DNA from: Schlesneria paludicola DSM 18645 | Lineage (GTDB): Bacteria; Planctomycetota; Planctomycetia; Planctomycetales; Planctomycetaceae | Reading direction: 5' to 3' | DNA: 64,000 bases | Assembly (NCBI GenBank): GCA_945876035.1 | Contig: CAMCMU010000001.1 | Span: forward strand, 124,001-188,000 | Shown: positions 1-9,723 of the stretch, one piece after another | Numbering within the stretch: position 1 is the stretch's first letter | Layout of the letters: each line of letters starts with the position of its first letter | Program-made: the position numbers and the translations under genes | Notes under the pieces: model-generated | The model's database searches: none | Told to the model about the DNA's origin: nothing | What the model saw: only the letters and a program-made list of their open reading frames with translations

Positions 1-20
1 AGTCGCGCGAACACAGGACA

Positions 21-746
21 TCAGCCACATTCGTCGTCATGACTCGCGTTCTTTATGCGAACCGTATCGTCGATCGCGTGCCTCACGCTGGTCAACGGGC
101 TGCCATTCCATTCCGCAAAAAACTGTTCCAAGAATTTCTCCATGAATCGATGACGCTCAACGGCCAAACGCTTCCCGGTCGTCGTTTGCATGCGGTCCTT
201 GAGAAGAAGAAGTTTTTCATAAAAATGGTTGATCGTCGGGCCTCCCTTCTGCTTATAAGCCGCAAAAGTTTGATGCATCAGCGGTGCGGACTCGGGCTCG
301 TGCATCGTTCGACCAAAATGACCACCAAATGCGAAAGCGCGCGCAATCCCTATCGCTCCCATCGCGTCGAGACGATCTCCATCTTGGACGCAACGCCCTT
401 CAACGCTTCGCATCTCGGTCACGACACCTGCCCCCTTGAAGGAAACCGTCGCAATGATTTCGCAAACGTGTTCGATCACTGCCGGACGGGCCTGACATTG
501 ATTCAGCCAATGACGAGCGGCACGCGGACCCGCGGATTCATCACCTTCGTGGAACTTCCAATCCGCAATGTCATGCAGCAATGCGGCCAATTCTGTGACA
601 ATGAGGTCCGCTCCCTCGTCTCGAGCAATCCGCATGGAATTGCGGCGCACACGATCAATGTGCCACCAATCATGGCCAGAACTGTCCTGACTGAGTAATT
701 TCTGCACGTGTTCCGCAGTGACCGTAAGAATTTCCGCGTCGATCAT
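21..746 (-). CDS. HD-domain phosphohydrolase
   Basis: A 241-residue soluble protein of the HD superfamily (the YedJ-like, COG1418 type of metal-dependent phosphohydrolase). The metal-binding residues are visible in order: H29 inside HDWWHIDRV, the H58-D59 pair in LLHDI, and Asp in QDGDRLDA near residue 124. No signal peptide or membrane segment is seen, so it should act in the cytoplasm. The ATG at 746 is preceded by AGAGGG at a good distance, which supports this start. The stop lies only 20 bases from the window edge, so its downstream neighbour is unknown; the kinase gene on the other side is divergent. The substrate cannot be told from sequence; the family includes nucleotide and other phosphoester hydrolases. 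Confidence 0.85.
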   Translation of the reverse strand: MIDAEILTVTAEHVQKLLSQDSSGHDWWHIDRVRRNSMRIARDEGADLIVTELAALLHDIADWKFHEGDESAGPRAARHWLNQCQARPAVIEHVCEIIATVSFKGAGVVTEMRSVEGRCVQDGDRLDAMGAIGIARAFAFGGHFGRTMHEPESAPLMHQTFAAYKQKGGPTINHFYEKLLLLKDRMQTTTGKRLAVERHRFMEKFLEQFFAEWNGSPLTSVRHAIDDTVRIKNASHDDECG

Positions 747-967
747 TCCGTGCCCTCTTTCAGCGTTCGAAGTTCAATCGTCTCATTCAGTAGAAGCATC
801 TTAAATGTATGGAGTCACTCCAGCCACAGTGTCCATCTCAGGAGCCACCTGATGACTGACGATTTCCCAAATATCTGCTAGGATCAAGCCGCACGTGGTA
901 GGTCTCTCGGTCGACGCCGTCAGATCTCTCCAAGTCCAAGAAATCGAACCTCAATACGGAGTCGATC

Positions 968-2503
968 ATGTTGGAGCCGAATCCTGAATCGGGTCCTCAA
1001 AAACGCCTCGGCAATCCCGTGTCAACACTCGGCGTCGGAGCATCATCAACTTCGATGGCGTGCTCTTTGGCCGGGATAACGCTGGGAGAATTTCATTTAC
1101 TGAGACGGCTTGGCAAGGGAGGAATGGCGGAGGTTTGGCTGGCCGAACAAACAAGCCTGCAGCGTCATGTGGCGATTAAGATTTTGTTGCCAGAATTTGT
1201 TGCCGATGCGACTTACTTGCAGCGGTTTCGCCATGAAGCAACCGCTGCGGGTGGACTCAATCATCCCAACATCGTCCAAGTGTATATGGTCGGTGAGCAG
1301 GATGGCATTCATTTTATCGCGCAGGAATATATTCAGGGGCGCAACCTGAAGGAATTCATCACCAAAAAAGGGCCGTTGGAAGTCTCGCTCGCATTGCATA
1401 TTCTCAAACAGGTGGCATCCGCGCTCCAGATTGCCACAACCAGCGGTATTGTTCACCGCGATATCAAGCCCGAAAATGTCTTGCTGACAAAAACCGGTGT
1501 CGCGAAGGTTGCCGACTTTGGACTCGCGCAGCTCACGCTTCACGGGGAAAAGGTGGCGTTAACTGAAGTCGGGATTACCCTGGGAACCCCACTTTACATG
1601 AGCCCCGAGCAGGTGAATGGAAAAAATTTGGATGGCCGCAGTGACATCTACTCGATGGGAGTGATGGCGTGGCACATGCTGGCTGGACGTCCCCCATTCA
1701 CGGGCGAAACAGCACTCGAAATTGCCGTAAAGCACCTCAATGAATTGCCAGTTCCGTTGATGCACATCAGACCCGATGTGCATCAGTCGGTGGCCGATCT
1801 TATTGAGAGAATGATGTCAAAAAGAAAAGAAGATCGGCCAACAGATGCGCAGTCTGTGGTTCTTGAACTGAAGTCGCTGTCGCGACTCGTTGGCATGAAA
1901 GAAACGTTGCCTTCGAAAAAAGGATTACGTCCGCCATTGGAGACCGCGGGTTCAGTGCCGACTTTTCTGGACCGCACGTTTCGTCAGCAAATGAGGTGGA
2001 TGATCGGCTCCTGTGCGTTGTTCATGGCGAGCACAGCGGGCCTCGGATGGGCCCTGCGAACACCAGATCCATTTTTGAAACAGGTCGGCACGGACGTTCG
2101 TACTCCGAGGATGAAGACCACCGAAGAGCAATTGGCTCACGCGTTGGCAAGCGACGGAGATGAAGCGGCATGGATCCTACTTCGAGATCGTGTCGATTCC
2201 ACACCGCATCAAAAAGGACTCGCAGAAATCAACCTAGCCATGATCTGTCTTCGAGATCCCAGAAGACGATTGGAAGCCGAAAAACAGTTGAATGATTTTC
2301 AAAATTCATCCGATGTGTGGCTCAAGGCAAACGGCAAGGCGGGACTGGCCGTTCTGGCGGGCTTGAATGGTGATTTTGCAACACTTCGAGAAATGGGCGA
2401 GCAGGCTAGAAATTCCGTGCGCCAAAGCGATCGTGACAAGCATCTTGACCCTCAACTCGACCGAGCTCTTTCCGATGCGATTCGTCGGTCTCAAGGCCGA
2501 TAG
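968..2503 (+). CDS. Membrane-anchored Ser/Thr protein kinase (PknB-like)
   Basis: A 511-residue Hanks-type kinase. The kinase domain covers about residues 40-300: glycine loop GKGGMAEV near 49-56, ATP-binding Lys71 in AIKIL, catalytic HRDIKPEN with Asp165, DFG at 183-185 and the activation-segment end GTPLYMSPE. One hydrophobic segment near residues 343-362 (IGSCALFMASTAGLGWAL) should cross the membrane, leaving a C-terminal helical, TPR-like tail of about 140 residues outside. An SD-like GGAG lies six bases before the ATG at 968. This kinase-TM-sensor layout is common in planctomycetes, which carry many such kinases; the target is unknown. It is followed 107 bases later by the transhydrogenase gene on the same strand, but a shared role is not evident. 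Confidence 0.93.
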   Translation: MLEPNPESGPQKRLGNPVSTLGVGASSTSMACSLAGITLGEFHLLRRLGKGGMAEVWLAEQTSLQRHVAIKILLPEFVADATYLQRFRHEATAAGGLNHPNIVQVYMVGEQDGIHFIAQEYIQGRNLKEFITKKGPLEVSLALHILKQVASALQIATTSGIVHRDIKPENVLLTKTGVAKVADFGLAQLTLHGEKVALTEVGITLGTPLYMSPEQVNGKNLDGRSDIYSMGVMAWHMLAGRPPFTGETALEIAVKHLNELPVPLMHIRPDVHQSVADLIERMMSKRKEDRPTDAQSVVLELKSLSRLVGMKETLPSKKGLRPPLETAGSVPTFLDRTFRQQMRWMIGSCALFMASTAGLGWALRTPDPFLKQVGTDVRTPRMKTTEEQLAHALASDGDEAAWILLRDRVDSTPHQKGLAEINLAMICLRDPRRRLEAEKQLNDFQNSSDVWLKANGKAGLAVLAGLNGDFATLREMGEQARNSVRQSDRDKHLDPQLDRALSDAIRRSQGR

Positions 2504-2610
2504 CAAGGATCCTTACCTTGCGACTGTAAATGACCAACTGCTGCAAAAGATATCGAAAAATCCTCATTGGCAACGCATTTTCAATTTATCATCAAGACAA
2601 GTGAGATCAC

Positions 2611-4029
2611 ATGACCGATCCAACTGCGGACTATGATGTTGTTGTCATTGGGACAGGCCCCGGCGGTGAAGGAGCCGCGATGCAAGCGGTCAAGCATGGG
2701 AAATCCGTTGCCGTGATTGATCGTGATCCGGCAGTCGGCGGAAATTGCACGCATCGCGGGACGATTCCCAGCAAGGCACTACGGTATGCCATTTTTCAAA
2801 TGACCGAAGTCAACAACAATGTCCTGTTTCGCGAGCACGGAATTACCGCAACCTTCATGATCCCAGATTTACGACGTCGGGCGAAGTCGGTCATCGAAGC
2901 CCAAGTCAAAATGAGAACAGCGTTTTATGATCGAAACGATATCCCGATCATTCGCGGTCAGGGTAAATTCCTCGACTCACATACGATTGAATCCGTTGAT
3001 CAACACGGTACTCGATCGATTGTTCGCGGAAAATCCGTCGTCATTGCGACCGGTTCGCGGCCGTTTCGACCACCGGAAGTCGACTTCTCACATCCCCGAG
3101 TTTTCGACAGTGATACGATTCTGAATCTTGATCTGCACGTCAAATCAATCACCATATTTGGAGCGGGAGTGATCGGCTGCGAATACGCATCGATGTTTCG
3201 CAACCTCGAAATCAAAGTGAACCTCGTCAACAATCGCGATCGCCTACTGGATTTTCTCGACGAAGAGATCGTTGATGCCCTGAGTTACCACCTCCGCGAG
3301 CGTGGAGTCATTATTCGACATCGTGAAGAATTTGACCACATTGAGACCGTAGACGATGGGGTCATTTTGCAACTCAAATCCGGAAAACGACTCAAAACCG
3401 ATGTTCTGTTATGGGCAGCGGGCCGCACAGGAAACTCGGACGGCTTGGGGCTTGAGGCCATTGGAATCACTCCTGACGAACGAGGTAACATCCCGGTCAA
3501 CGAGCACTTGCAAACCGTTGTCCCACACATCTACGCAGCGGGAGATGTGATCGGGCCCCCCGCACTCGCCAGCGCTGCTTACAATCAGGGGCGTTACGCG
3601 GTCAGCCGTCTGCTGTGTGACATCGGCAGTGAACGTGACTGCGGGCCTGCACCTTCACTCGATATCCCGGCGGGAATTTACACAAGCCCCGAAATCAGTG
3701 CGCTGGGAAAAACCGAACGAGAACTGACGGAATCGAAAATCCCCTACGAAGTCGGCCATGCGCACTTCAAAAGCATTGCTCGGGCCCAGATCACTGGCCA
3801 GACAACCGGAATGCTGAAACTCTTATTCCATCGCGAGACCATGGAAATCTTGGGAATTCACTGTTTTGGCGCCAATGCCTGCGAAATCATTCACATCGGC
3901 CAGGCGATCATGGCTCAACCCCAGCCAATGAATACCTTAATGTATTTCATCAACACGACATTCAACTACCCGACCATGGCAGAGGCCTACCGCGTGGCGG
4001 CGTTGAATGGATATAATCGATTGTTTTGA
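2611..4029 (+). CDS. sthA: Soluble pyridine nucleotide transhydrogenase
   Basis: A 472-residue flavoprotein that moves reducing equivalents between NADPH and NAD+ in the cytoplasm. The FAD-binding fold begins with [11 protein letters not shown] near residue 11, the NAD(P) fold with [10 protein letters not shown] near 183, and the dimerisation domain ends with [20 protein letters not shown]. The diagnostic feature is [13 protein letters not shown]: the first redox Cys of dihydrolipoamide dehydrogenases (C46 here) is kept but the second is Thr, and the C-terminal His-Glu dyad region carries the YPTMAEA sequence of SthA rather than HAHPT. Both separate SthA from lipoamide dehydrogenase and mercuric reductase. 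The length matches the family (about 465 residues). No strong SD is seen upstream of the ATG. It ends 33 bases from the convergent diguanylate cyclase. Confidence 0.93.
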   Translation: MTDPTADYDVVVIGTGPGGEGAAMQAVKHGKSVAVIDRDPAVGGNCTHRGTIPSKALRYAIFQMTEVNNNVLFREHGITATFMIPDLRRRAKSVIEAQVKMRTAFYDRNDIPIIRGQGKFLDSHTIESVDQHGTRSIVRGKSVVIATGSRPFRPPEVDFSHPRVFDSDTILNLDLHVKSITIFGAGVIGCEYASMFRNLEIKVNLVNNRDRLLDFLDEEIVDALSYHLRERGVIIRHREEFDHIETVDDGVILQLKSGKRLKTDVLLWAAGRTGNSDGLGLEAIGITPDERGNIPVNEHLQTVVPHIYAAGDVIGPPALASAAYNQGRYAVSRLLCDIGSERDCGPAPSLDIPAGIYTSPEISALGKTERELTESKIPYEVGHAHFKSIARAQITGQTTGMLKLLFHRETMEILGIHCFGANACEIIHIGQAIMAQPQPMNTLMYFINTTFNYPTMAEAYRVAALNGYNRLF

Positions 4030-4062
4030 CGGCTCTGCTTCTGTGCCTGACAGCCAGTCAGA

Positions 4063-5043
4063 TCAGTGATGCTTGCCCGCCGAGTCGCTAGGTGTCGTGT
4101 CGACGTCAGAGTTCGTTGCACCGAACTCTGAAGCATCAACGCAGACATCGTCCGCAGAGACCGCTGTGAGATTACGTCCACCGTCCTTAGCCGCATAAAG
4201 AGCTTGGTCCGCTCTGCGGATCAAATCCGCGGGATTTTCACCCTCAATCACCTCGGCAACACCAATGCTAATCGTGATCCGCAAGCCGAATTCACCGACA
4301 TGAAAAACGTTTTCGGAGATCTTTTTCCGGACCCGTTCTGCGGCCATCACGGCTTGCTTGAGCGTTGTCATCGGCAGCAGAACCACGAATTCTTCACCGC
4401 CAAAACGGGCCACAAATTCCGTATCGCGAAATATTTCGCCGAAGCCTCGGGCCGCATCCTGAAGAATCCGATCACCAATCATGTGCCCATGGTTGTCGTT
4501 GAACTGTTTGAAGTGGTCGATGTCAATCAGCATCAACGAAAAAGAGGCTCGCTTTCGTCGAAACAGATTGAAGACGCGGTCGAGCTCCAGATCAAAAGCA
4601 CGCCGGTTGGCGAGTTTCGTTAACGGATCGGTTCGCGATTCCACAACCACCGAGTCGATTTTCTTGCGTTGTAGGTCAATCTCAATTTTCGCGGCAGCCA
4701 GTTGGTTCTGAAGTTGTTGATTGGCGGCAATCAGAATTGATGCGGCCGCAGACCCGGTCGATGGCGTTGGAGTCTCAAATATCCGCGTGGCTTCGTTTAA
4801 TTTGAGGTTATGTTGGTCGACTTGAGACGTCACCTGATTCGTCACGTCCCATAAGGATTGAAGCCATGCCTGCATTTGGATTGCTTCAACAGAGGGTGTT
4901 GGTTTTCTCGTATCGACCACGGCGGGCGATGACCAATCCTCTTTTTCTATCCGGGATGCACGGGGCCAGAGTTTTGCCAGCCAATGCCCGAAGCAAATGG
5001 ATCCGCAGCATAAAACCAAGGCAACGTAGAGAGGAAGCGACAT
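4063..5043 (-). CDS. Membrane-anchored diguanylate cyclase (GGDEF)
   Basis: A 326-residue protein predicted to make cyclic-di-GMP from two GTP. An N-terminal hydrophobic helix (residues 4-22) anchors it; a helical linker with heptad-like spacing runs to about 140; the GGDEF domain follows, entered through the typical DPLTKLANRRAFD and holding an intact GGEEF active site near residue 215. No EAL domain is present. The allosteric inhibition site lies five residues before GGEEF and reads RDTE, so the usual RxxD is RxxE here; product inhibition may be weakened. About 25 disordered residues end the protein. No clear SD sequence precedes the ATG at 5043. The input signal is unknown: no recognisable sensor domain sits between the membrane helix and the cyclase. 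Confidence 0.92.
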   Translation of the reverse strand: MSLPLYVALVLCCGSICFGHWLAKLWPRASRIEKEDWSSPAVVDTRKPTPSVEAIQMQAWLQSLWDVTNQVTSQVDQHNLKLNEATRIFETPTPSTGSAAASILIAANQQLQNQLAAAKIEIDLQRKKIDSVVVESRTDPLTKLANRRAFDLELDRVFNLFRRKRASFSLMLIDIDHFKQFNDNHGHMIGDRILQDAARGFGEIFRDTEFVARFGGEEFVVLLPMTTLKQAVMAAERVRKKISENVFHVGEFGLRITISIGVAEVIEGENPADLIRRADQALYAAKDGGRNLTAVSADDVCVDASEFGATNSDVDTTPSDSAGKHH

Positions 5044-5430
5044 AGTATTGAACGAAACGTTGAATTAAAAAACCGGCTTGTGATCGGAAACATCGATAAA
5101 GAATCTTACCCACAACTAAGCCTTGATTCAGCGGAACATAAAATTTATCCAGTGCCGACGAATCTCAAAGCGAAAATCAGAAAGAACGCATTGTCGGGTT
5201 CCAGTGTGTTCGGGCTCCGCCACAGATCCCAGTCCTACTATTTTTTCATGCGCGATGACGTTGAGCACTGCGGCTAAACTCGATAGGAGCCACTCACCAA
5301 AAACTCGGATCGGGAACTCTCTCTTATCGAAATCTCAAACTTCACTATTCGTCAACAGTGACGATTCGACACCATGGAACACGTCTCGAACGATGTTATT
5401 AAAAAATCCGGTGGCGGCAATTTGGATCGC
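5044..5430. other. Intergenic stretch, nothing recognised
   Basis: This 387-base gap separates two minus-strand genes. Short open frames exist on both strands, but none has a plausible start site, recognisable motif or protein-like composition. I see no RNA gene or strong inverted repeat. Confidence 0.5.
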
Positions 5431-6717
5431 TTATTTCACACGGGAAAGAGTATAGCCGTGACTAGCTTCGGCAATGAGATCCAGCATTCGAGCCATCTGT
5501 TTATCGTAATTTTCATGCTCCCTGAGATAATGTTGGTTCTGCGTTCTCATGAACTGTCGTTGATTTTCATCCGCCGCCAGACGCTGTAGTGTTGCGACCA
5601 AACTTTCGCCGTCACCCGGTTGAACAAATTCGCAAGCGAATCCCTGTTTTTCCATTTCGCGATATTCGGCGGATTCAAGAATCACGGGCGCACCTCCACA
5701 GGCCGTCGCTTGGGTGACACTGCCAGATCGCATGTCGCCACGCCCCACAAGCGAGACAAACACATCTGCGATTGACATCATTTCCGCGCATCGAGAGAGC
5801 GGAATATTTCCCTCCAAAAACGTAAATCGGGAACCCATTCCGCACGAAGCAACTTGCCGTTTGGCCTGTTGGACCAACTCTTCTGTCCCACTACCGGTCA
5901 ATAACAGGAAATGTGTGCCAACCGTCCGATGAGCCACTTTAAGAAATGCTTCCAGTGCTTTCGAGGATCCCCAGTGTGGCCGGAAACGACGACAATTGAG
6001 AATCAGTATGGACGATGGATCAATCGCTAGTTCTCGACACAGACGGACTCTATTTTCAGAAGACGCACGCGAAAACTCTTCCAAATCCACACCCCAAGAG
6101 AGTGCCTGGACCTTCTTTTCACTCAAGTGAAAACGCTCCCGGATGTGCTGCGCCGCCACAACGGAAGACGGGATAATCAGATCGACGTTTTTCAACGCAT
6201 ACGTCGTCATCCAGTCGATCACGACCGAAGATTCAACGCAATTGAAGACATCTCCACCCCAAGGAAAAATAATTCGGGGAACTCCATGACACAACGCCGC
6301 CGACAGACCATAGGAACTCGCTTCATGAGCAAATACGAATCGAGGTCGCAAAGACAATGCGGCCTTGGCTCTTGAAAATGAGTCCCAAAAGTGATCAACC
6401 CAGTACCATTCCCAAAAGTCCGGTTGTTGCCTGCCTGTGCGTCGGAAATAGCGTTTCAATTGCCATTGAGGCAGTTTCCTCTCCAACCTTCGCAAAAGCG
6501 GATTGGAGAGTTTGCGAACAATTTTTGTTGAAAGAGACTCAAACCCCTGGCTCGAAAGAAGCGACACACCTTCCTGAGGCTCACTGCTTTCAGTTGTGCT
6601 GGTCACGATCGTGGAAGGAATCCCACGGTCGCTCCATTCCTTGGCCAGCCAACGGGGAAAGATACTTGCCGAATTTCCAAGCGATACGGCGGGACCTTGC
6701 GGATCAAATGCGGACAT
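5431..6717 (-). CDS. Glycosyltransferase, GT4-like
   Basis: A 428-residue GT-B fold glycosyltransferase. The N-terminal half resembles acceptor-binding domains of family 4 enzymes (HEASSYGLSAALCHGVPRIIFPWGGDVFN near residues 130-160), and the C-terminal half starts with ILILNCRRFRPHWGS near 235 and contains the donor-site region VTQATACGGAPVILE near 340. In the usual E-x7-E motif the first Glu falls where Gln sits here (TQATACG against the common LEAMACG), which may change donor binding or activity. GGAG lies nine bases before the ATG. The DegT aminotransferase gene ends 48 bases upstream, so the two are probably cotranscribed and serve surface polysaccharide or glycoprotein synthesis. The sugar donor cannot be predicted. 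Confidence 0.82.
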   Translation of the reverse strand: MSAFDPQGPAVSLGNSASIFPRWLAKEWSDRGIPSTIVTSTTESSEPQEGVSLLSSQGFESLSTKIVRKLSNPLLRRLERKLPQWQLKRYFRRTGRQQPDFWEWYWVDHFWDSFSRAKAALSLRPRFVFAHEASSYGLSAALCHGVPRIIFPWGGDVFNCVESSVVIDWMTTYALKNVDLIIPSSVVAAQHIRERFHLSEKKVQALSWGVDLEEFSRASSENRVRLCRELAIDPSSILILNCRRFRPHWGSSKALEAFLKVAHRTVGTHFLLLTGSGTEELVQQAKRQVASCGMGSRFTFLEGNIPLSRCAEMMSIADVFVSLVGRGDMRSGSVTQATACGGAPVILESAEYREMEKQGFACEFVQPGDGESLVATLQRLAADENQRQFMRTQNQHYLREHENYDKQMARMLDLIAEASHGYTLSRVK

Positions 6718-6765
6718 TCTCTGACGCTCCGAATTTTTTTCGCGATTCCAACATTGATGATTCCC

Positions 6766-7971
6766 CTACCTTGCCGCATGATCTCGCAACCGCTTTCCGA
6801 TAGCATCTGCGTGCTGAATGCAAAAAGTCAGCAGCTGGCAGATCTGTTCGATGTCATCCAGTGACGTAGCCGTTCCAGTGGGAACCGAAAGCACGCGACG
6901 ACAAACAGTCTCTGTCTCTGAAAGGTAGCGACTGGCATCGGGGATCGACGTTTTGTACGGCTCCATTCGATGACAACCCGGATAGAAGTATTTTCGGGCT
7001 AGAACATTCTCGGCGAACAACAATTGAACTAAGTCGTCACGCGACAGTGGCAAATTATCACTCACTTCCAACACAACATACTGAAAGTTGTTGTGTTCTC
7101 GTTCGTCGTACGTGATGACACTGATCTCAGGAATGGAGTTCAACTTTTCAACATAATGTTTGTAGTTACGGCGATTGACGGCGACGAACTCGTCGAATGA
7201 TTCCAGTGACGTTAGTCCCATCGCGGCACAAGCCTCGTTCATTTTGCCATTCGTCCCCAACTCGGTGACGTTGTCGTAACCAGCGAATCCGAAGTTGCGC
7301 ATCTCGCGAGAGCGTTGCGCCACCGAATCGTCGTTCGTAACGATCGCGCCCCCCTCAAAGCTGTTGATGAACTTCGTGGCATGAAAGCTGAGGACTTCCG
7401 CCTGACCAAATCCACCAATTTTTTTCCCGCCTGTCGTACATCCAAATGCATGGGCAGCATCATAGATCACCGGCAGATTGAACTTTTTCGCAACGGTCTC
7501 GATTCCAACAACATCGCATGCTCTGCCCCACAGGTGGACTCCGATGATCCCCTGAGTTGCCTGCGTGATACGCGATTCAAGACGACTGACGTCCAATGTA
7601 TGAGTGGCGGGATCGATGTCGCAGAAAACAGGGACAATCCCCTGCCATTGCAGTGCATGCACTGTGGCAATAAACGTGAATGAAGGGACGAGAATTTCTC
7701 CGCTCATTCCGGTAGCCCGAATGGCGATCTGCAGGGCCACGGTTCCATTGACCATGGCCACGCAGTGCTTAACTTGCAATTGCTCGGCAATGCGATGCTC
7801 AAACTCCTGAACCAGAGGTCCATCGTTACTCAGCCACCTTCGGTCGAGCAAATCCTGCATCCGCTCCAAGAATCGCTGCCGATTCCCGATGTTTGGCCGC
7901 CCTACGTGAATCGGCTGAGAAAATGCCACCGGTCCACCGAAAACAGCCAATTCATCTAAACAATGTTTCAT
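6766..7971 (-). CDS. DegT/DnrJ/EryC1-family sugar aminotransferase
   Basis: A 401-residue PLP-dependent enzyme of the DegT/DnrJ/EryC1/StrS family, which transfers an amino group to keto sugars attached to nucleotides. Visible landmarks are the N-terminal RRWLSNDGPLVQEFE, the cofactor-binding GTVALQIAIRATG, the aspartate in VIYDAAHAFG and the Schiff-base lysine near residue 200 in LSFHATKFINSFEGG. AGGAAA lies eight bases before the ATG. Its closest visible relatives are enzymes making amino sugars such as dTDP-4-amino-4,6-dideoxyglucose, but the exact product is not determined. With the downstream glycosyltransferase it makes a two-gene unit likely used for cell-surface glycans. It is divergent from fmt across a 434-base AT-rich intergenic region. 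Confidence 0.9.
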   Translation of the reverse strand: MKHCLDELAVFGGPVAFSQPIHVGRPNIGNRQRFLERMQDLLDRRWLSNDGPLVQEFEHRIAEQLQVKHCVAMVNGTVALQIAIRATGMSGEILVPSFTFIATVHALQWQGIVPVFCDIDPATHTLDVSRLESRITQATQGIIGVHLWGRACDVVGIETVAKKFNLPVIYDAAHAFGCTTGGKKIGGFGQAEVLSFHATKFINSFEGGAIVTNDDSVAQRSREMRNFGFAGYDNVTELGTNGKMNEACAAMGLTSLESFDEFVAVNRRNYKHYVEKLNSIPEISVITYDEREHNNFQYVVLEVSDNLPLSRDDLVQLLFAENVLARKYFYPGCHRMEPYKTSIPDASRYLSETETVCRRVLSVPTGTATSLDDIEQICQLLTFCIQHADAIGKRLRDHAAR

Positions 7972-8405
7972 GACAAATTTCCTGTCGCTTCACAAATGTG
8001 GCGACGTAATGCTGTCAAAAAAATCAGTATACAGATCAGACTCAATCAGAAGAATTGAGTCAATGCTGCCACCAATCGCTTCGAGGTTCGTAGACTGTTA
8101 TTATTTCCGGGGCGAACAGTTCCTCGCAACCGACATCGGCGGTACTCTTCAGTACTGCGTGATGCGACTGAAGGTTGGCCTGTTGTCAAAGTCGATGATG
8201 TCGATGGCGTCATGAATCAACGCGGCATTGTGTTGGCTGGCCATCACCAAATACCGTTTGAAACGTTTTAAACAGCATCGGGTTCAAAAAACGTTGTTCT
8301 CTCATAGCGAATAAAACATCTTTCGATGCGGGTCGCATGCAAACATTTTTTAAATTTTTCATGCGAAACTCGAGCCGCCAAATTTATGGATGAGGTTGCT
8401 GAAAC
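7972..8405. promoter_or_regulatory. Divergent promoter region with imperfect palindrome
   Basis: This 434-base gap between the divergent aminotransferase and fmt genes holds no convincing gene. It contains an 18-base imperfect palindrome at 8256-8273 (GTTTGAAACGTTTTAAAC, one mismatched pair) and, just before fmt, a 7-base inverted repeat TCGCATG/CATGCGA (8333-8339 and 8360-8366) enclosing a very AT-rich 20-base spacer. These could be operator or promoter elements. Assignment is by pattern only. Confidence 0.35.
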
Positions 8406-9359
8406 GTGAGTCTTCGCATTGTTTTTATGGGGACAGGTAACCTAGCTCTTCCCTCGTTTCTCGCGCTGCGAGATTCCAAGCACACGCTTGTCGGATTGGT
8501 GACACAGCCCGACAGAGTGGGGCGAGGACACCATCAACACGTGAATCCCGTAAAGACGGCGGCCGTAGAACGGGGAATACCTGTTTTGCAGCCCGACTCC
8601 ATCAAGACTGCGGAGGCCATTGCTGACCTGAAGGCATTAACCCCAGACTTGTGTGTTGTGGCGGCCTATGGACAGATGCTTTCTATCGACGTACTCAAGG
8701 TGCCACAGCACGGGACAATCAATATTCACGCGTCACTCTTGCCGCAATATCGCGGGGCCACGCCGATTCACGCCGCGATTCTAAACGGTGATGCCGAAAC
8801 CGGCGTGACGATCATTGAGATTGAACAAAAAATGGATGCGGGTGCGATGCTTGGTCGAGCGAGAACGCCGATCAATCCCGGAGAAACAACGGGACAGTTG
8901 GAGCAACGGTTGGCCGATCTGGCTGTTCCACTGACGCTGCAAGTGATCGACGAGATCGTGAACGGAACAGCCCGCCGCGAGATTCAAGATTCAGCACAGG
9001 CTACACATGTTCGCAAACTTTCCAAAACGGACGGTCGTATCAATTGGAATCAGCCTGCAAATACTGTCGCGAGACATGTGCTCGGAATGCAACCTTGGCC
9101 AGGCCCGTTCACGGAATTGCATCAAATTGAAAAATTACCGCTCCGGATGCAAATCCTCGCTGTCGAAGAATGTCCGATCGAACAACCCTGCTGTGCCAAT
9201 CCCGGTGGCGTGATTGCCGTTACCCCCCAGTCCTTCGTGATCCGCTGTGCCGATAATGCCGTCCGAGTCCTCTGCTTGAAGCCCGATGGCAAGCGACCCA
9301 TGTCGACCGCAGACTTTCTGCGTGGACGTCCCATCGTACTCGCCGATCAATTCTATTAG
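8406..9359 (+). CDS. fmt: Methionyl-tRNA formyltransferase
   Basis: A 317-residue enzyme that formylates initiator Met-tRNA using 10-formyl-tetrahydrofolate. The formyltransferase domain shows INIHASLLPQYRGATPI near residues 106-122, which holds the catalytic Asn and His, followed by QKMDAGAML with the catalytic Asp near 142. The C-terminal OB-like tRNA-binding domain starts around 205 (KLSKTDGRINW). The length matches the family (about 310-320). The start is GTG at 8406, preceded by GAGG ten bases upstream; it places the first strand RIVFMGTGNLALP at the expected N terminus. The usual partner def (peptide deformylase) is not adjacent; the next gene downstream is a transport lipoprotein after a 364-base gap. 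Confidence 0.95.
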   Translation: MSLRIVFMGTGNLALPSFLALRDSKHTLVGLVTQPDRVGRGHHQHVNPVKTAAVERGIPVLQPDSIKTAEAIADLKALTPDLCVVAAYGQMLSIDVLKVPQHGTINIHASLLPQYRGATPIHAAILNGDAETGVTIIEIEQKMDAGAMLGRARTPINPGETTGQLEQRLADLAVPLTLQVIDEIVNGTARREIQDSAQATHVRKLSKTDGRINWNQPANTVARHVLGMQPWPGPFTELHQIEKLPLRMQILAVEECPIEQPCCANPGGVIAVTPQSFVIRCADNAVRVLCLKPDGKRPMSTADFLRGRPIVLADQFY

Positions 9360-9723
9360 TATCGGACATAACAGAACGAAGAATTGGAACTCCCTGTTTG
9401 GTGAACACAATGGTGACGAGTTCTGTCTGTGTATGTGAGGGGGGGGCCGTGCGGTGAGACCCTCCGTAGCAGCCCTTTGGCCAAGGTATTGAAGGACGGC
9501 AAATGTCCCGCTAAGCCGCGATCAACAAGCGACGCTCTCTGACGCATCCGCCTCGTCGGCCTCCTGTGAACAGGCTGCTCGAGGAGTTGCCAAACGGTAA
9601 ATTGGTGAGACTTCAGTCCGAGACAAAGCGGCGCCTTGTTGAATCACCGCCGCTTTGCCAGAATCCCGCCTCCACCGTTCAAAACAGAATATTTCTTCAG
9701 CCAACCGGTAAGGATGCCTTGTT
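9360..9723. other. Intergenic stretch with a 10-bp stem hairpin
   Basis: No gene is apparent between fmt and the transport lipoprotein. A perfect 10-base inverted repeat CAAAGCGGCG/CGCCGCTTTG lies at 9624-9633 and 9648-9657 with a 14-base loop, 66 bases before the lipoprotein start. It has no T tract, so it is not a classic terminator; it may be a 5' leader structure. An AAGGA ribosome site sits nine bases before the next ATG. Confidence 0.45.

Noticed and set aside
39-698. Plus-strand 219-residue open frame
   Set aside because: It is the antisense shadow of the HD-domain gene, has no motif or ribosome site, and its composition is not protein-like.
4047-4061. CTGAC/GTCAG hairpin between sthA and the convergent diguanylate cyclase gene
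   Set aside because: A five-base stem without T tract is too weak to call a terminator.
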